A stretch of 64,000 nt of DNA from assembly GCA_002197995.1 (NCBI GenBank), contig NGZR01000001.1, forward strand, positions 2,108,001 through 2,172,000, given 5' to 3'. The notes under the pieces were generated by a model, which saw only the letters and a list, made by a program, of their open reading frames with translations, ran no database searches and was not told where the DNA came from. The DNA comes from Gaeumannomyces sp. JS-464. Taxonomy: Eukaryota > Ascomycota > Sordariomycetes > Magnaporthales > Magnaporthaceae. The position numbers and the translations under genes are program-made. Positions 47,093 to 60,200 of the stretch are shown in pieces; positions within the stretch are counted from its first letter, which is position 1, and each line of letters opens with the position of its first letter.

Positions 47093-48238
47093 ATGGCGTC
47101 CGTCTACAAGTCCCTCTCGAAGGGCACGTCGGACAAGGATGGCGCCGCGTCGACAGGACCGCGCAAAAACAAGCAGAGAGTTCTAATTTTGTCCTCGAGG
47201 GGCGTCACTTTTCGGTATGTCTGCTGCCTGATCCCCCCCAGTTCTGCGCACAGTAGAATGACTTTGACGCTGACCATTCGATGCTGCAGGCACCGCCATC
47301 TCCTAAACGATCTCGCGGCAATGCTGCCCCACGGCAAGAAGGACGTCAAGTTTGATTCCAAGTCAAAGCTTTATCAGCTCAACGAGCTGGCCGAGCTGTA
47401 CAACTGCAACAACGTCCTGTTCTTTGAGGCGCGCAAGGGACAGGACCTTTACGTGTGGGCATCAAAAGTTCCCAATGGCCCAACCGTGAAGATGCATCTC
47501 CAGAACTGTAAGTCCACGGACAGCTCGCGTGAACGAGAGCATGGGGGGTGGCTGCGACATAGCAATGGCGAGGTGCGAGAGACGTCGTGCTGACTACTAC
47601 CCCGACATGCACAGTGCACACGATGGACGAGCTCAACTTTACCGGAAACTGCCTGAAGGGATCGCGCCCGATCCTGTCGTTCGATGCGGCGTTCGAGAAG
47701 GAGGCGCACTACTGCGTCATCAAGGAGCTGTTCCTGCACATCTTTGGCGTCCCCGAAGGCGCCAGGAAGTCGAAGCCGTTCGTCGACCACGTCATGGGCT
47801 TCAGCATAGCAGACGGCAAGATCTGGGTGCGGAACTACCAGATCAACGAGGTCGAGCAGTCCAAGGGCGGCGGCGGCGACGGCGAGGACGGCGAGGAGGA
47901 GGGCGAGAAGAAGAAAGAAGAAGAGCAGCGGCAAGAGCAAGAGCGGCGGTGGCAAGGACACCGACATCAACCTGGTGGAGATTGGGCCGAGGTTCGTGCT
48001 CACGCCCGTGGTGATCCAAGAGGGCGCGTTCGGTGGGCCCATAATATACGAGAACAAGCAGTTCGTGTCGCCGAACCAGGTGCGCGCCGACCTGAGGAGG
48101 AAGAAGGCCGGACGGCAGCACCTCCGGACGAGCCAGCAGGCCGACAGGACGGCCAAGAAGGGCGACCTGGGCCTGCGGACCGAGGGCGGCAAGAGGCAGC
48201 GGGAAGACGCGTTAGATACCCAGAAGCTGTTTGCATGA
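47093..48238 (+). CDS. BRX1: ribosome biogenesis protein BRX1 (Brix domain), one-base frame slip
   Basis: Exons 47093-47214, 47290-47507 and 47615-48238. The Brix domain begins at RVLILSSRGVTFR and includes HRHLLNDLAAMLPHGKKD, LYQLNELAELYNCNNVLFFE, LHTMDELNFTGNCLKGSRP and FSIADGKIWVRNYQI. BRX1 is a nucleolar factor for assembly of the large ribosomal subunit. In the Lys-rich stretch the frame shifts at an AAA (47914-47916): one base too many. Beyond it the conserved end (VEIGPRFVLTPVVIQEGAFG, GGPIIYENKQFVSPN) is read in the next frame to a stop at 48236-48238. Dropping one base gives 320 aa. The gene is essential in yeast, so a sequence error is the simplest explanation. Confidence 0.93.
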
Positions 48239-48461
48239 GTCGCTGCTTGTTTGCCGGGGGCGAGGGCTTGTTTTTGTGCCGAGATAGTCTAGAAAGCTCG
48301 AGCTGTTCATGTTCAGCTGGGATAATGATGGGTTCCAGAAGAAGCACCTCCGAACTCTCAGAATTTTCATGGTATGGCTCCGAGATGGTGTATACGGACC
48401 TCTCATGACCAACGCGTTGAGAAATCAGACAACATTTGCTAATTACTGTATTATGGGGGGG

Positions 48462-48715
48462 TTTTTTTTTTTCTTTTTTTTTTTTTTTTTCTCCCGCTCC
48501 TTTCTCAATGGTAACGGACAGTCCCGCCCGCATTGCCCCAACCTCAAGAAGCTCGGCGAAGGTTTCACTCCTCCCCGGGCCATTGAGAGGCCCGCCTGGG
48601 GTATGCGGGCTGGAGTGACTAAAACTCCCCGCTAACCCCTGAACGGTGGTATTTGAACCCCTGCCCAATGCAGGCTGATGGGCCCGTGTTGCCGGCCAGC
48701 CACTCCGAAAGCTGG
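48462..48715 (-). mobile_element. SINE-like retroelement (tRNA-like head, poly-A tail)
   Basis: On the minus strand an RNA polymerase III A-box-like TGGCTGGCCGG (48702-48692) is followed 32 nt later by a B-box-like GGTTCAAATACC (48659-48648). About 160 bp of non-coding body follows, then an A-rich tail of 28 A out of 29 (48490-48462). This is the order head, body, poly-A expected for a tRNA-derived SINE. The head does not fold into a proper tRNA, so it is not a functional tRNA gene. No clear target-site duplication was found and the 5' limit is approximate. It lies about 220 bp downstream of BRX1. Confidence 0.6.
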
Positions 48716-49440
48716 GGTGCTGGACAACTGACGCGATTGATCAGCTCCTGCCACGACTTCAAATAAACATTGTCAACCGCTGCTCCTCGGCTGCACTATC
48801 GCTTCTTCCGCTTCTTCCTTCTCTTTTCTTCTTCGTATCTTCAGCCCGCCCGACGTCACGCGAAACCACCAGACCCGCGCGGATCCCTTAGCAGCAATGG
48901 CGGAAACCCAACCCGCCGCCCCGGCAGCACCATCCGTGGTGCTGCGCGGAGCTTCATCCCAGATGCCCCAAGGCGTTATCACCACCTCCCATCAACTCCT
49001 AGACAACCCCAACGGCGGGGTTGAAACCGTCTAAGTGAAAGGGAATTCGTGCCTCATCAAGTGAGGCGAGGGTTTGGAGCTGCCGTCCGTATTGGACTCG
49101 GCCAGACTAAACCCAGATTACCCCTTGGATTTCCAAGACGACTGTCTATCAACAGTTGTCTGTCCTGGCGAAGGGAAGCCGTCCTGCCCAGAGCGGAGCT
49201 CTTTTCACTTTTGCCCTCGTTACCCCGTTATTATCGTTGCTTCTCTTCCTACTCGATCTCGAAGGACACTCGGCAGTACCGCTCCTCATCCACCTCGCTC
49301 CCTGACAACATACGCGCTACACACCTTGTGCTACCAAGGTCCCAACAAATCACCGTACATCTGCAACCACTGGGGTCTTGTCCATGGCACACGCCCGGTT
49401 CAGGTTCAACAGTCACGAATACAATTCAAAAATTAACAGC
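48716..49440. other. intergenic; upstream of the F-box gene
   Basis: No coding support. It contains several ATGs before the chosen F-box start, including an in-frame one at 49384. Confidence 0.4.
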
Positions 49441-50866
49441 ATGGCTACTGTCAGCACCGTGTCCATGCCTTTGCATGGGCCACATCCCCGACCATGGGGC
49501 GACCTGCACGGCGCCACCGACCTCCTACCTTGCGGCAGTCTTACAGCGATCGTCGCATTCGTCACCGCTGCCTGCGCCCCAGGCCGTGGCCTGGAGACGC
49601 TTCCCGGAGAGCTCATTCTCGAGGTTTTCAAAGGCCTCGACCTTGCGAGCGCTGTCACTCTGGCAGCTACCTGCAAACGGCTCCGACAGCTCTTCATGAA
49701 CCACAGGTCCTATATTGTCTTGTCAATACTGCCGTCTGACCCCCAAGTTAGCCCGGTAGATGGCTTGTTTCAAGTCGCAGCCATGGACCCGGATGATGTC
49801 AGCGTCCCCTGGGGCACCTGGCTGGATAAGGAGATCTGGTTCAAACGGAAGATGCTTTGCTTCGGCGGGCGGTTACAAATCCGCGGGGATCGAAATTACC
49901 AGGACTCAGGGTCCGAGATTGACGCCGACGAGACTGTGCTCCCCCCAGGGGTCGCATGCCTTGGCGACGCCGACGTTGACCGGCTCCTGGAGATTTCCAA
50001 GGTTGTCAGGAGCTGGGAGCGCATCTTCCCGCGCTTCCGCTTCTGGCAGCACCCGGAGCACGCCCGGAAACTGCGGGCTCATGAGGCCACACGGCTGCGC
50101 AGGGCGTTGTATCACTGGATGAGATATGACTACTACTTTCACGGCGACCGCCTTCCTCTGCCGGGGCCCTTGGAGGCGTTTGGTTCCGACGAGCGCTGCA
50201 ACTTCGTCCGCATGCTCGACAGCGGCGAGGCGTCGGAGCTTGCGGACCTGTGGATTACTGTCAAGGCGGCCGTGGCGTCGCTATGCCCTAGTCTGACCGC
50301 TGTCCGTCTCGGCGTGGTGAGTTCTACAGAAATGGCAAATTAAAATCCTATCATGTGCTGATCAACCGTTATGATGGAAATCAGGAGTCATCAGTCACGG
50401 AGGAGCAGCTCAGCGGCGTCGCATGGGGTGCGACCGAGCATGAGCACTCCATAACCGTCTCGACGATGCTGAAGCTCGGCCCGGAAAGGCTCCTGTACTA
50501 CATTGAGCACGCGCACGAGTACACAAGGCGAGGCTGGTCGACGAGATAGGGCGGGAGCGGCCGTGCATCGAGTCGGACGTGGAAAGCTTGACGGCCGCTA
50601 TCGGCGTGGTGTATCGAGAGCGCTACGACCATTGCCTTTCACGGGACGCACCCGCGCCGCCCAGTCCCTTCTCGTGCCCACGAGAGCCGTTTGGGGGTAT
50701 TTTGGACTGGGGAGAGGATGGGCTCGAGTCGCTGCGAGGGAGTGTCAATGCTGGGTTTGGGCTGAGGTGGCTGCCTGATGATGGCGACGAGGAGGAGGAT
50801 GAAGAGGAAGATGCAGGAGAGGAAGAAGATGGCCATGAGATGTTGGTAGGGGGCCTGGGGCTGTAG
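49441..50866 (+). CDS. F-box protein with acidic C-terminal tail
   Basis: Exons 49441-50316 and 50385-50866. The F-box is at residues ~51-85 (LETLPGELILEVFKGLDLAS followed by TLAATCKRLRQLF). The remainder resembles fungal lineage-specific F-box proteins of the Skp1-cullin type without a recognisable substrate domain, and ends in an acidic run (DGDEEEDEEEDAGEEEDG). The start MATVSTVSM at 49441 has A at -3; an in-frame ATG at 49384 would add 19 residues. Near 50519-50530 the frame drops one base: in the first frame it ends at HEYTRRGWSTR, in the next it continues RLVDEIGRERPCIESD to the stop at 50866 (about 452 aa if corrected). The probable role is substrate adaptor for ubiquitin ligation. Confidence 0.75.
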
Positions 50867-52003
50867 TCCAGACTGGGAGCCGATCATGTGTGCATCCTCG
50901 CATCATACAACTTCCATAGGTCAATGGCTTCTCGTACACGGCGCATTGCCCAGCTCTGTCCGACATGCAACGCAATTGTCATATAACATGCGCCTCTTTG
51001 CGTCGCCCAGCAGACAAGCATAAGCGCAGTAGACAATCACATACGATCTAGGTGCCTACCTAGGTAGTCAATAGGCTGTCGCAAACTCCACCTAATTTGC
51101 CTTGTTCTTCGTATTTGGTTTGTGTGGTTGCCGGACCATGCGAGCGTGGTAGAGTTAGGGACTTTATTTGGCGGTTTTGAGGTTGGATGGAGGCTGGAAA
51201 GGCCCGAGCTCCGCGCGCCACTTAGCATGTTCAACCAACAAGGGACTCGATCAATCTCAACCACCGACACACCACCAGACCCTCACACGCAGCCAACGCT
51301 CTTTTTTCCCGTGTCAGCCCAGCCCAGGTGTCGGCACTCCTTAGACAGTTGGCGCTATAAGTCGGCAGGTGTTACCTCGCCCGCTCGCCCCAACGCGCTC
51401 CGCAATTGAGCGGTATCCGCAGGCGCGATACGTGGTGCACACCACAGGCACCTTTACGCGGGAATCTCAGCCTCGGCCCTGGGTGCACCTTCCGCGCGCC
51501 CGCATGCGAGGCTGACCGCGAAACACCGCGCATCACGACTCACGCGGCTCCGGGCCAAGAAACACCCACTAGGGCTGCCAGGCCTAACTTTCCTTACTTC
51601 GAGGGAGTTCGATGTATGTATCTCAACTTTGTCTATGCGTCTCGTGGATCCGCGTTCCTGCCCTGCAGGGTCCAGCACGCTGGGCATGGCCGGATGGACG
51701 ACCTTCTCTATCCAACCCGTCCGATGCGCCGCGCGCAGGATATTTCCCCAACTTTTCATGTGCCTCGAAATCCATCGTAACACCACATCGCTAACCTCCC
51801 AAAGCTCGGTTCCGTCGAGACCATTCCATTGCACGTGCCTCGCGATACACAGTCAGAGGACTTCCTAGCCTGGCTCGTGAGCGCTGCATGAAGCCTGTGG
51901 CCTCTGGATGACACGGTCAAGGATCGCAAGCCGCTTTACGCCTCGCTTTTCTGGGGTGCTATAGCCCTCGCCGGTGCCGGCTCTTCTGGGCCCGGGCGTC
52001 GTC
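50867..52003. other. intergenic stretch, no gene seen
   Basis: 1.1 kb without a supported ORF, including the HDA1 upstream region. GCCTACCTAGGTAG lies near 51055-51068. Confidence 0.45.
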
Positions 52004-54530
52004 ATGGAGGATGGCGACCACGATGTGGTCATGGAGGGCGTCAGCGTGGCGCCCTCGGCGTCTGGGTCGGTGACCAATGGCTTCGTCGACCCACGCGACC
52101 TGGTCGTGCCTTCCCGCGAGGACTCCAATGACGTCCAGAGCTTCGAGGGCCTGATGGACAACGATTCGGACGATGAAGACCGCGTGTTCGACCCCCAGGA
52201 GTATCCCGAATATATGCGGAGGCGTGGCCAACTACCTACCGGCTGCTGCTACGACGACCGCATGAAGCTGCATGCTAACGCCGATTTCGGATCCTCGCCG
52301 CATCACCCGGAGGACCCTTCTCGCATCGAGGAAATCTTCAAAACCCTTAAGCGCGCCAACCTCGTTTTCAAGGGCTCCGACGCTGAGCTGGTCGAGATTC
52401 TCAAAACCAACCCCAACGCATACCTGTGGCGTATCCCCGCCCGGCAGGCGTCACGAGAAGAGATATGTTTGGCGCACGACCCCAAGCATTACGCCTGGGT
52501 GCAGTCCCTTGCCGATACCCCGACCCAGGAGCTGCGCGAACTTTCGAGGCGGTTGGACCAAGGCCGCGCTTCGCTTTACGTCGGTAGTATGACTTACGAG
52601 GCGTCCCTTATTTCAGCCGGCGGTGCCATCGAAACGTGCAAGGCCGTCGTGTCGGGAGAGGTCAAAAACGCCTTTGCTGTCATCCGCCCACCCGGCCATC
52701 ACGCCGAGTGGGACGCGCCCATGGGCTTTTGTCTATTTAACAACGTCCCAGTTGCGGCCAAGGTGTGCCAGAAGGAGTTTCCCGATATTTGCCGAAAAAT
52801 CCTCATCGTGGACTGGGATGTCCATCACGGCAACGGAATTCAGAACATCTTTTATGACGACCCCAATGTTCTGTATATCTCCACCCATGTCTACGACGGC
52901 GGCGATTTCTACCCTGGCAAGCCTGAGAACCCGACCATTCCTGACGGTGGCATCGACAAGTGCGGCGACAGGGCTGGACTTGGCCGCAACGTCAATATCG
53001 GATGGGACAAGCAAGGCATGGGCGACGGCGAGTATATGGCGGCTTTCCAGAAGATCATAATGCCCATCGGCCGCGAGTTCGATCCTGATTTGGTAATCAT
53101 CTCGTCCGGGTTCGACGCAGCAGCAGGCGATCAGCTCGGAGGCTGTTTTGTATCGCCCGAATGCTACGCCCACATGACACACATGCTCATGTCTCTCGCT
53201 GGTGGAAAGGTGGCCGTTTGCCTCGAGGGTGGCTACAACCTCCACGCCATCTCGCAGTCCGCGCTGTCCGTAGTCAGGACGCTGATGGGTGAGCCGCCCC
53301 CGAGGATGCCGGGTGGCCTGCCGCCAATCAACAGGGAGGCCGCCCGCCTCCTATCCCAGGTCCAGGCGTTCCAGGCGCCCTTTTGGGAGTGCATGAGGCC
53401 GGGAATCGTCGACGTCCCGGATGCGCTGTCGCTTGGCGCCGAGCGCCTTCACGACGTGGTCAGGGAAGCGCAGCGGCTGAAACTCGCCAACGAGTTTGGT
53501 ATGCTCCCGCTGTATATCCAGCGGGAGCACGCCTACAAGTCGTTCGAGAACCAGGTCTTGGTGACTCCGGACATCAACGAAGCGCGCAGGATTATAGTCA
53601 TCATTCACGACCCGTAAGCCCATGCAAGAGCCTTGTAGGAGGAGAGACGAAGTCGTTGTACTAACAAAATAACACTCAAACACAGCCCCGAGCTTCTTGC
53701 TCAGCCAGATCCCCTGGACAATTCTCTCAGTCCCCATAACGCATGGGTTGTGAGTTTACATGCTAGCGTCTTTTGCTTGATGAACACCTGGCTGACTGGA
53801 CCGCGGCTTCGTCTAATTCGCTAACGCGAGAACAGAACGATGGCGTGCATGGGTACATCAGCTGGGCTATCAAAGAAAAGTTCGGCGTCATAGACATCAA
53901 CGTCCCACAATACATCACCCTTCCTGAGGTAGGCTTTAAGCCCGGCTCGTTTTGTTGATAGAAATGGAGAAAGGACAATGCGCGGCTGGCAGTGGCTAAC
54001 AGATAGAATCTTTCACCTTTGCAGGACACGGATTCTTTCACGCAACGGACCCCTGAGAAACAGCTGCAACAGCAGATCCAGGAGATTGTCGGATATGTCT
54101 GGACAACTATCTCCAGTTGTACGACAACGTCCAGGACATCATCCTGCTCGGGGTTGGCGCGGCCTATCTGGGCATCAAGACGCTCCTGATCAACAGGGAC
54201 TGCAAATCCCGCCTTGCGGGCGTCCTCAGCTTTGTTACGGGCAATCTGCGGCCCGTTAAGAGCGACACCGACCCGGAGCTCTCGACCTGGTACAAGAACA
54301 ATTCGCGCATCTACGTGGGCAATGCGCACGCCTGCTGGCAGAGCGAGGACCTCGCGAGCAAGGTCAAGAAACGCCGGTTCGGTTCAGTGCTGCGCAGCCC
54401 CCACGACGGCCTGAATCGCATGATGAAGCATCACGCCGAGGAGGCGCGGGACTGGATACTAGGCCGCGTCGGCCAGTCCTCTAGTTTGGACGGGGACACG
54501 ACCGAGGATGAGGACGGAGCGCTGACCTAG
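52004..54530 (+). CDS. hda1: class II histone deacetylase HDA1/Clr3 with C-terminal Arb2 domain, one-base frame slip
   Basis: Exons 52004-53613, 53686-53749, 53836-53928 and 54025-54530. The deacetylase domain carries IRPPGHHAEWDAPMGFCLFN, ILIVDWDVHHGNGIQ, ISSGFDAAAGDQLGG and CLEGGYNLHAIS, which contain the catalytic His pair and zinc-binding Asp/His residues. The C-terminal domain (QDIILLGVGAAYLGIKTLLI, SFVTGNLRPVKSD, RIYVGNAHACWQ) is the Arb2-like domain found in fungal HDA1. At 54100-54103 (TCTGGACAAC) one base is missing; with it the frame closes at 757 aa. The ATG at 52004 (MEDGDHDVVMEG) fits the family start; the codon further upstream is GTG. It removes acetyl groups from histones in gene silencing. 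A chromodomain gene lies 8.6 kb upstream. Confidence 0.95.
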
Positions 54531-55537
54531 GTGGTCAATCCCGCGCGGAATTACATCTACCAGGTCCAAAGGAAACGTAAGCCTGCGGGTTTGCCAGGCG
54601 CTATGAGTCGAACCTCGGGTTTGGCATGATCTATCTCACCCCATGAGACGTTGAGGGCTGTTTTTACTGTCTGTGTTTCTAATTCGTATCTCAGCTAAGT
54701 CAACTTTACACTCCGTTTTATTTGCGTCTAAGTTTGACTTTCATTTTCCTTTTCCGTCACGACGAACACCCGGAGGGAAGTCTCGATAGGGGAAGAGGTA
54801 TCATACGGGATAGCGAAGCCGGCGGCCATCGCAATGGCTCCCGTCGAATTTCTCCAACACTCCGTCCCCTACCTTTTTTTTTTTCCTTCTTAGTAAATCA
54901 CACGCTCGACTATTTCAGTCATGTATTACATAGCCTCATATTCATGAATGAAGTCTCGGAAACACGAAATTCCATCATGGCGCCTTGGTCGTGGTCCGCT
55001 GACAGTCGTGCCAAGCCAAACGGGCCGCATTGCCCAACCGTCACAACAGAGGAGATTGGTTTGCGTGGCTGATGTAGGCAGCCGAACTGCCTGGCAGGCA
55101 TCCGTACCACAAGCCCAATAGAACAAACGTGGGAAGGGACGGAAGAAATTTGTCTGCCCTCATTTTTTCCATCCCATCCGAGTGCAACGGAGATGGTTTC
55201 ATGGCGTTCAACTGTTTGATCGATGCGCTTGCCCCTTTTTCCCAGCGGTCCCCCTGCATTTTCCAAGTGGTGGACCTTATCGATAAGCCACCATGCAGGG
55301 TTGATCGGGCCACAGCGACTGGATGGGGGTAGGAGCCAAAGTTTCATCAGCGCAAGCGTCAGGGTCGCGTCTTTGATTCCCTAAAGACGAGCGCTCTGGC
55401 GAGCCAGACAACTAATCTATCCGGACGAGACGCACGCGTGGGCTGAACTTGGCTTCAATCATCATTATCAGCATCTACGACAGTAATCTGAAGGGTCGCC
55501 GCGCCGCGTCGCGACCCTCAGCCCTCGGTTCCGACCC
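54531..55537. other. intergenic stretch
   Basis: No coding sequence supported. A T-run lies near 54873-54885. The 3' part presumably holds the promoter of the SR-repeat gene. Confidence 0.5.
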
Positions 55538-55555
55538 ATGGGGAGGGCCACGACG

Positions 55556-56997
55556 ATGGATCGCGACCGAAGCAGAAGGTCAGTTCTGACTCCCGCGAAC
55601 CCCAGATCGGCTAGACATACACACCGCACCGTCTCCTTTCTTCGCTGGCCAAAGAAACAGGAACCTCCTCCCGCTACCAATACACGCCTTCCCCGGTCCC
55701 GATCCGCCTAGCTGACAAAAAGAGCCGAATACCTACAGGTACGAGGACGGCGAAGTCACCCGTTATGGCGCGGGCGAGTCGTACCGCCCTTTCAACCGCG
55801 ACAGATCCCCCCGGCGGGCTAGGAGCCCGCTGCCGCGAGACCGTGATCGAGATCGCGACCGCGACCGAGACAGGGACAGAGATAGGGATAGGGACAGAGA
55901 CCGCGATCGCGACCGAGACCGAGACCGCGACAGGGATCGGGACAGGGACGTCAGGGACCGGGCCCGCAGCCCTCCGCCGGCTGCCAGTGACAGCTACGTC
56001 CCGGGCCGGTCGCCAGCGCCTCGCCGGGCGCGCTCCAGGAGCGCCGGCCCAGGCGACCGCTTCCGGGACAGGGATAGGGACAGCAAGCCCGGCGTCGGCG
56101 GCGGGGAGCGCGGGGCGCAGCCGCAGGCCGCCGACTGCTGGCGCAGGCCGCGCGACGGCAGCCGCGGGCCGGGCGGCGCGGGCGGCGGCGGCGGTGGCGG
56201 TGGCGGGATCGGCGGCGACAGGGACAGGGACAGGCGCGGGGCGAGGAGTCCTCCGCCCCGAGGCGGCCGTCGCCGCCGCCCAGACGGGCCAGCCCTCCGC
56301 CGCGACGGAGCCCCCCGAGGCGTAGTCCGCCGCCGAGGTTCGCGTCGCCGCGCAGGGGGGACGACAGGCCTGACAGGGCGAGGTCGCCGCCTGCGCGGAG
56401 GGACTATGATGCTCGCGACGGTCCTGCTGTAAGGTAAGAAGCTTTCCTCACATTTCCATACGCAAACGCACACAGACCACCTGCGGTTTTACTTCCTGCG
56501 TTTGTCTTCATCTGATATCCTGTTTGCTGCCATTCATGTTCCTGCCTGCCCGGACAAACTCTGACACACGCATGACTTGCTGGCCAGGAGGAGGTCACGA
56601 TCGTCATATGAACGAGAACGCCGCCGAAGCCGCTCGCCGGCACGCAGGTCTCCCGCGCCCGCCATCAGATCGTACCGCCCACGCACTCGTAGTCCCGAGC
56701 GACGTGACGACCGATACCCGGCATCCGCGAACTCGTACCGCAGAGGCTCGCCCGCAATAGCATCCAGGGAGCAGACCAACATCACGTCTACCCTAACGTC
56801 CCGCTCCGTCTCGGGGAGGTCCTCACCACGCCCTGGTTCTGTCCGCGGCGGACGCGCAGGAGGAGGAGCCGGCGCCGCTGGCGACAGGTCTCGCCCCCAC
56901 TCGCCCGCCTTCGTCTCGGCTGCCAACGCGATCCCGGTTAGAGAGGTCCAGAAGCCCGCTCTGCCCGCTGATACGCCCACGGCACCGGCTGCTGTTG

Positions 56998-57035
<38 letters not shown>

Positions 57036-57785
57036 GCCGCGACCCCAGCTTCCATCCCAACCGCACGATCGCCCCCGCGTGCACCGGCCGCCCTCCGCGC
57101 GCCGCCGACGGGCCCCAGCGCGACTAGAAATCAGTCGGTGCCCACCGGACCTGCCTCCTCCTCGCCGGCGACCCCTCACGGGCCGCGGTATCACTACTCG
57201 CAGACGACCCCGGTCTCCTCCCAGCAGCCCCCGACCGGCCCCTCGAACCCGAACCGCATCGAGGTGGCCGCCAGCCCGAGCATGCCGATCAACCCTCCAT
57301 CCGGCCCTAGGGGGTACAGAGAGGGCGCGCGAGGCGGCGGGTATCGCGGCGGCCGCGGCGGCGGTGGTGGCGGCAGCGGCTGGGGTCCCATACGCGGCGC
57401 TCCCCTCGTTAACGGCGTCGGCAGCCACGCCAACGGCGTCCACCTCAACGGCATCCACGGTGCCGGTGGCGTCGCCTCCGCCACGGCCTCGCCGGCCACG
57501 CCTATCGCGTCTGGCGCCAACGGCATCCCCACGGGCCCTCGTGCCGCCTCGATCCCTTCGCTATTGTCATCGTCGGCAGCAGCAGTAACAGCAACAGCGG
57601 CAGCAGGAGGTTCGGCTTCAACCGTGGCATCGCCTGCCACCACCTCGCCTTCCCTATCTGCGAAGCCCTTCAACCCGCCCACCGGCCCGGCTGCCCAGCA
57701 GCATCAGCAGCAGCAACAAAGCATAGAGCGCAACGGCAGCGTATCCGCACCCACCGGCCCGCGCGCCCAGCAGTCGTCACAGCAA

Positions 57786-57817
<32 letters not shown>

Positions 57818-58163
57818 GCAGCAACAGCAACAACCACAACAGCAACAGCAACAACAACAAACACTGGTGCAACAAATCATCTCAACCATGCCCGTCCTCG
57901 TGCCGGGAGGCAAGCTCGACCCGTCCCTCATCAGCCTGGGCACGGGCCTGACCAAGGACCTGGAGCCGCACCACAAGCGCCTGCGCGAGGACGAGGAGCG
58001 CATCCGCGAGGAGCTCCGCGGCAAGGACGAGAAGCTGCGCAAGTCGCTGCGCATGTGGGACCGCCTCGAGCGCGAGGCGCAGGGCCACGTCCTGAGGACC
58101 GAGCTCAGCGAGAAGAGCCTCCAGGCCGTCGCCGGCGAGGGCGCCGGCGGCGCCGCCTTTTAG
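55556..58163 (+). CDS. SR/RD-repeat protein with poly-Gln and conserved C-terminal helix, one-base frame slip
   Basis: Exons 55556-55578, 55739-56433 and 56588-58163. An in-frame ATG at 55538 would add six residues. The N-terminal third is dominated by Arg-Asp dipeptides (about 55845-55950) and then RSPPP/RRSP repeats, as in splicing-associated SR proteins. The middle is low complexity (Ala run, repeated PTGP motifs, Gly-rich GYRGGRGGGGGG). A Gln tract of about 28 residues with one Pro precedes the conserved C-terminal helical part (VLVPGGKLDPSLISLGTGLT, HHKRLREDEERIREELRGKD). One base is missing near the CCCCG at 56256-56260; correcting it makes exon phases agree and gives 764 aa. It probably acts in nuclear RNA processing, by composition only. 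Confidence 0.8.
57000..57037. repeat. GTT/GCT triplet repeat encoding Val-Ala run
   Basis: GTT units followed by GCT units encode Val4-Ala runs within the SR-repeat protein. Confidence 0.7.
57777..57862. repeat. CAG/CAA repeat encoding poly-Gln
   Basis: Near-continuous CAG/CAA codons encode about 28 Gln interrupted by one Pro, within the SR-repeat protein. Confidence 0.9.
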
Positions 58164-58856
58164 AACGCAACAGTATCTAGGTACCTACCTACCTGCCGAA
58201 AGGATGCCACCGATGCGGCTGGCGGTGGCTCCCAGCTGTCCTGCGACCACAAAATATTTACCACTTTCTTTTTCTTGAGCAGATACTACGGATAGTCGCT
58301 TCGGGTACCCTCGCGGGGTAGATAGGATTCTTTTTCCCATGGTTCCATTGGCACCTTACGCTTGCGTTTTTCTTTGCCTTTTCTGCAGCGTCTCAAGACG
58401 GCCTGGGTCTCTCAATTTCTCTTTGTCCTCGTCTCTACATCGACCGAAGCACCCGAGAATCAAATCTACACTTTGCAGCGTTGGCTCATTTCAAGAATAG
58501 CTTTCTACCTCTCATCATCAATATCCGACAAAAACCGTGCTTTGGGTGGCGTTCCAAGACTTGGTGACCATGGTTCTCGTCTGTTCAGGCCCTGCCATTG
58601 AGATCATCTCAAAACCATCAGAGTAAACAGCGCAGAGTTTTCATCTCGGCTACCTCTATTCTACGGACGGTAAGTGTGACGGGTGAAGCACACGGCAAAC
58701 AAAGCACCCCTGTTTTCCACTCCATACCAGACCAGAGATGGCATTCCAGCCATCTGTAATTTATCATTATTTTTTTGTTCATTGATGCGTCATATGTGAA
58801 GCCATGCTAGCAAGCTCCTTTCACCCAACCTGATACCTATCGAGGCACGGACGAGT
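58164..58856. other. convergent intergenic region, SR protein / GAPDH
   Basis: Both flanking genes end here. CTAGGTACCTACCTACC lies near 58178-58193. No ORF supported. Confidence 0.5.
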
Positions 58857-60070
<1,214 letters not shown>

Positions 60071-60190
60071 TCAGTTGTCTGTCTGGGGAGAAGTGCGTTC
60101 CTTGTCTGAGAGAGAGAACGAGGAAGTGAAGCAATGTGTTTGTGGTGTGGAAATATTCAGAGGCAAACACGAGTAGGTAGTGGGGTAATG

Positions 60191-60200
60191 GTTTTATAGC
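60191..60200 (-). promoter_or_regulatory. TATA box of the GAPDH gene
   Basis: The minus strand reads CTATAAAAC, 142-150 bp upstream of the ATG. A pyrimidine-rich leader (60051-60120 read on the minus strand) follows, as is common in strongly expressed fungal genes. Confidence 0.65.

Noticed and set aside
47905..47930. Programmed frameshifting in BRX1
   Set aside because: Similar slips occur in at least seven other genes here without a shared slippery motif, so a sequence error is simpler.
48648..48715. tRNA gene on the minus strand
   Set aside because: A-box and B-box-like sequences are present, but acceptor and T-arm halves do not pair; it is better explained as the head of a SINE-like element.
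55765..56473. Arg/Pro-rich frames on both strands
   Set aside because: Shadows of the RD/SR repeat exon.
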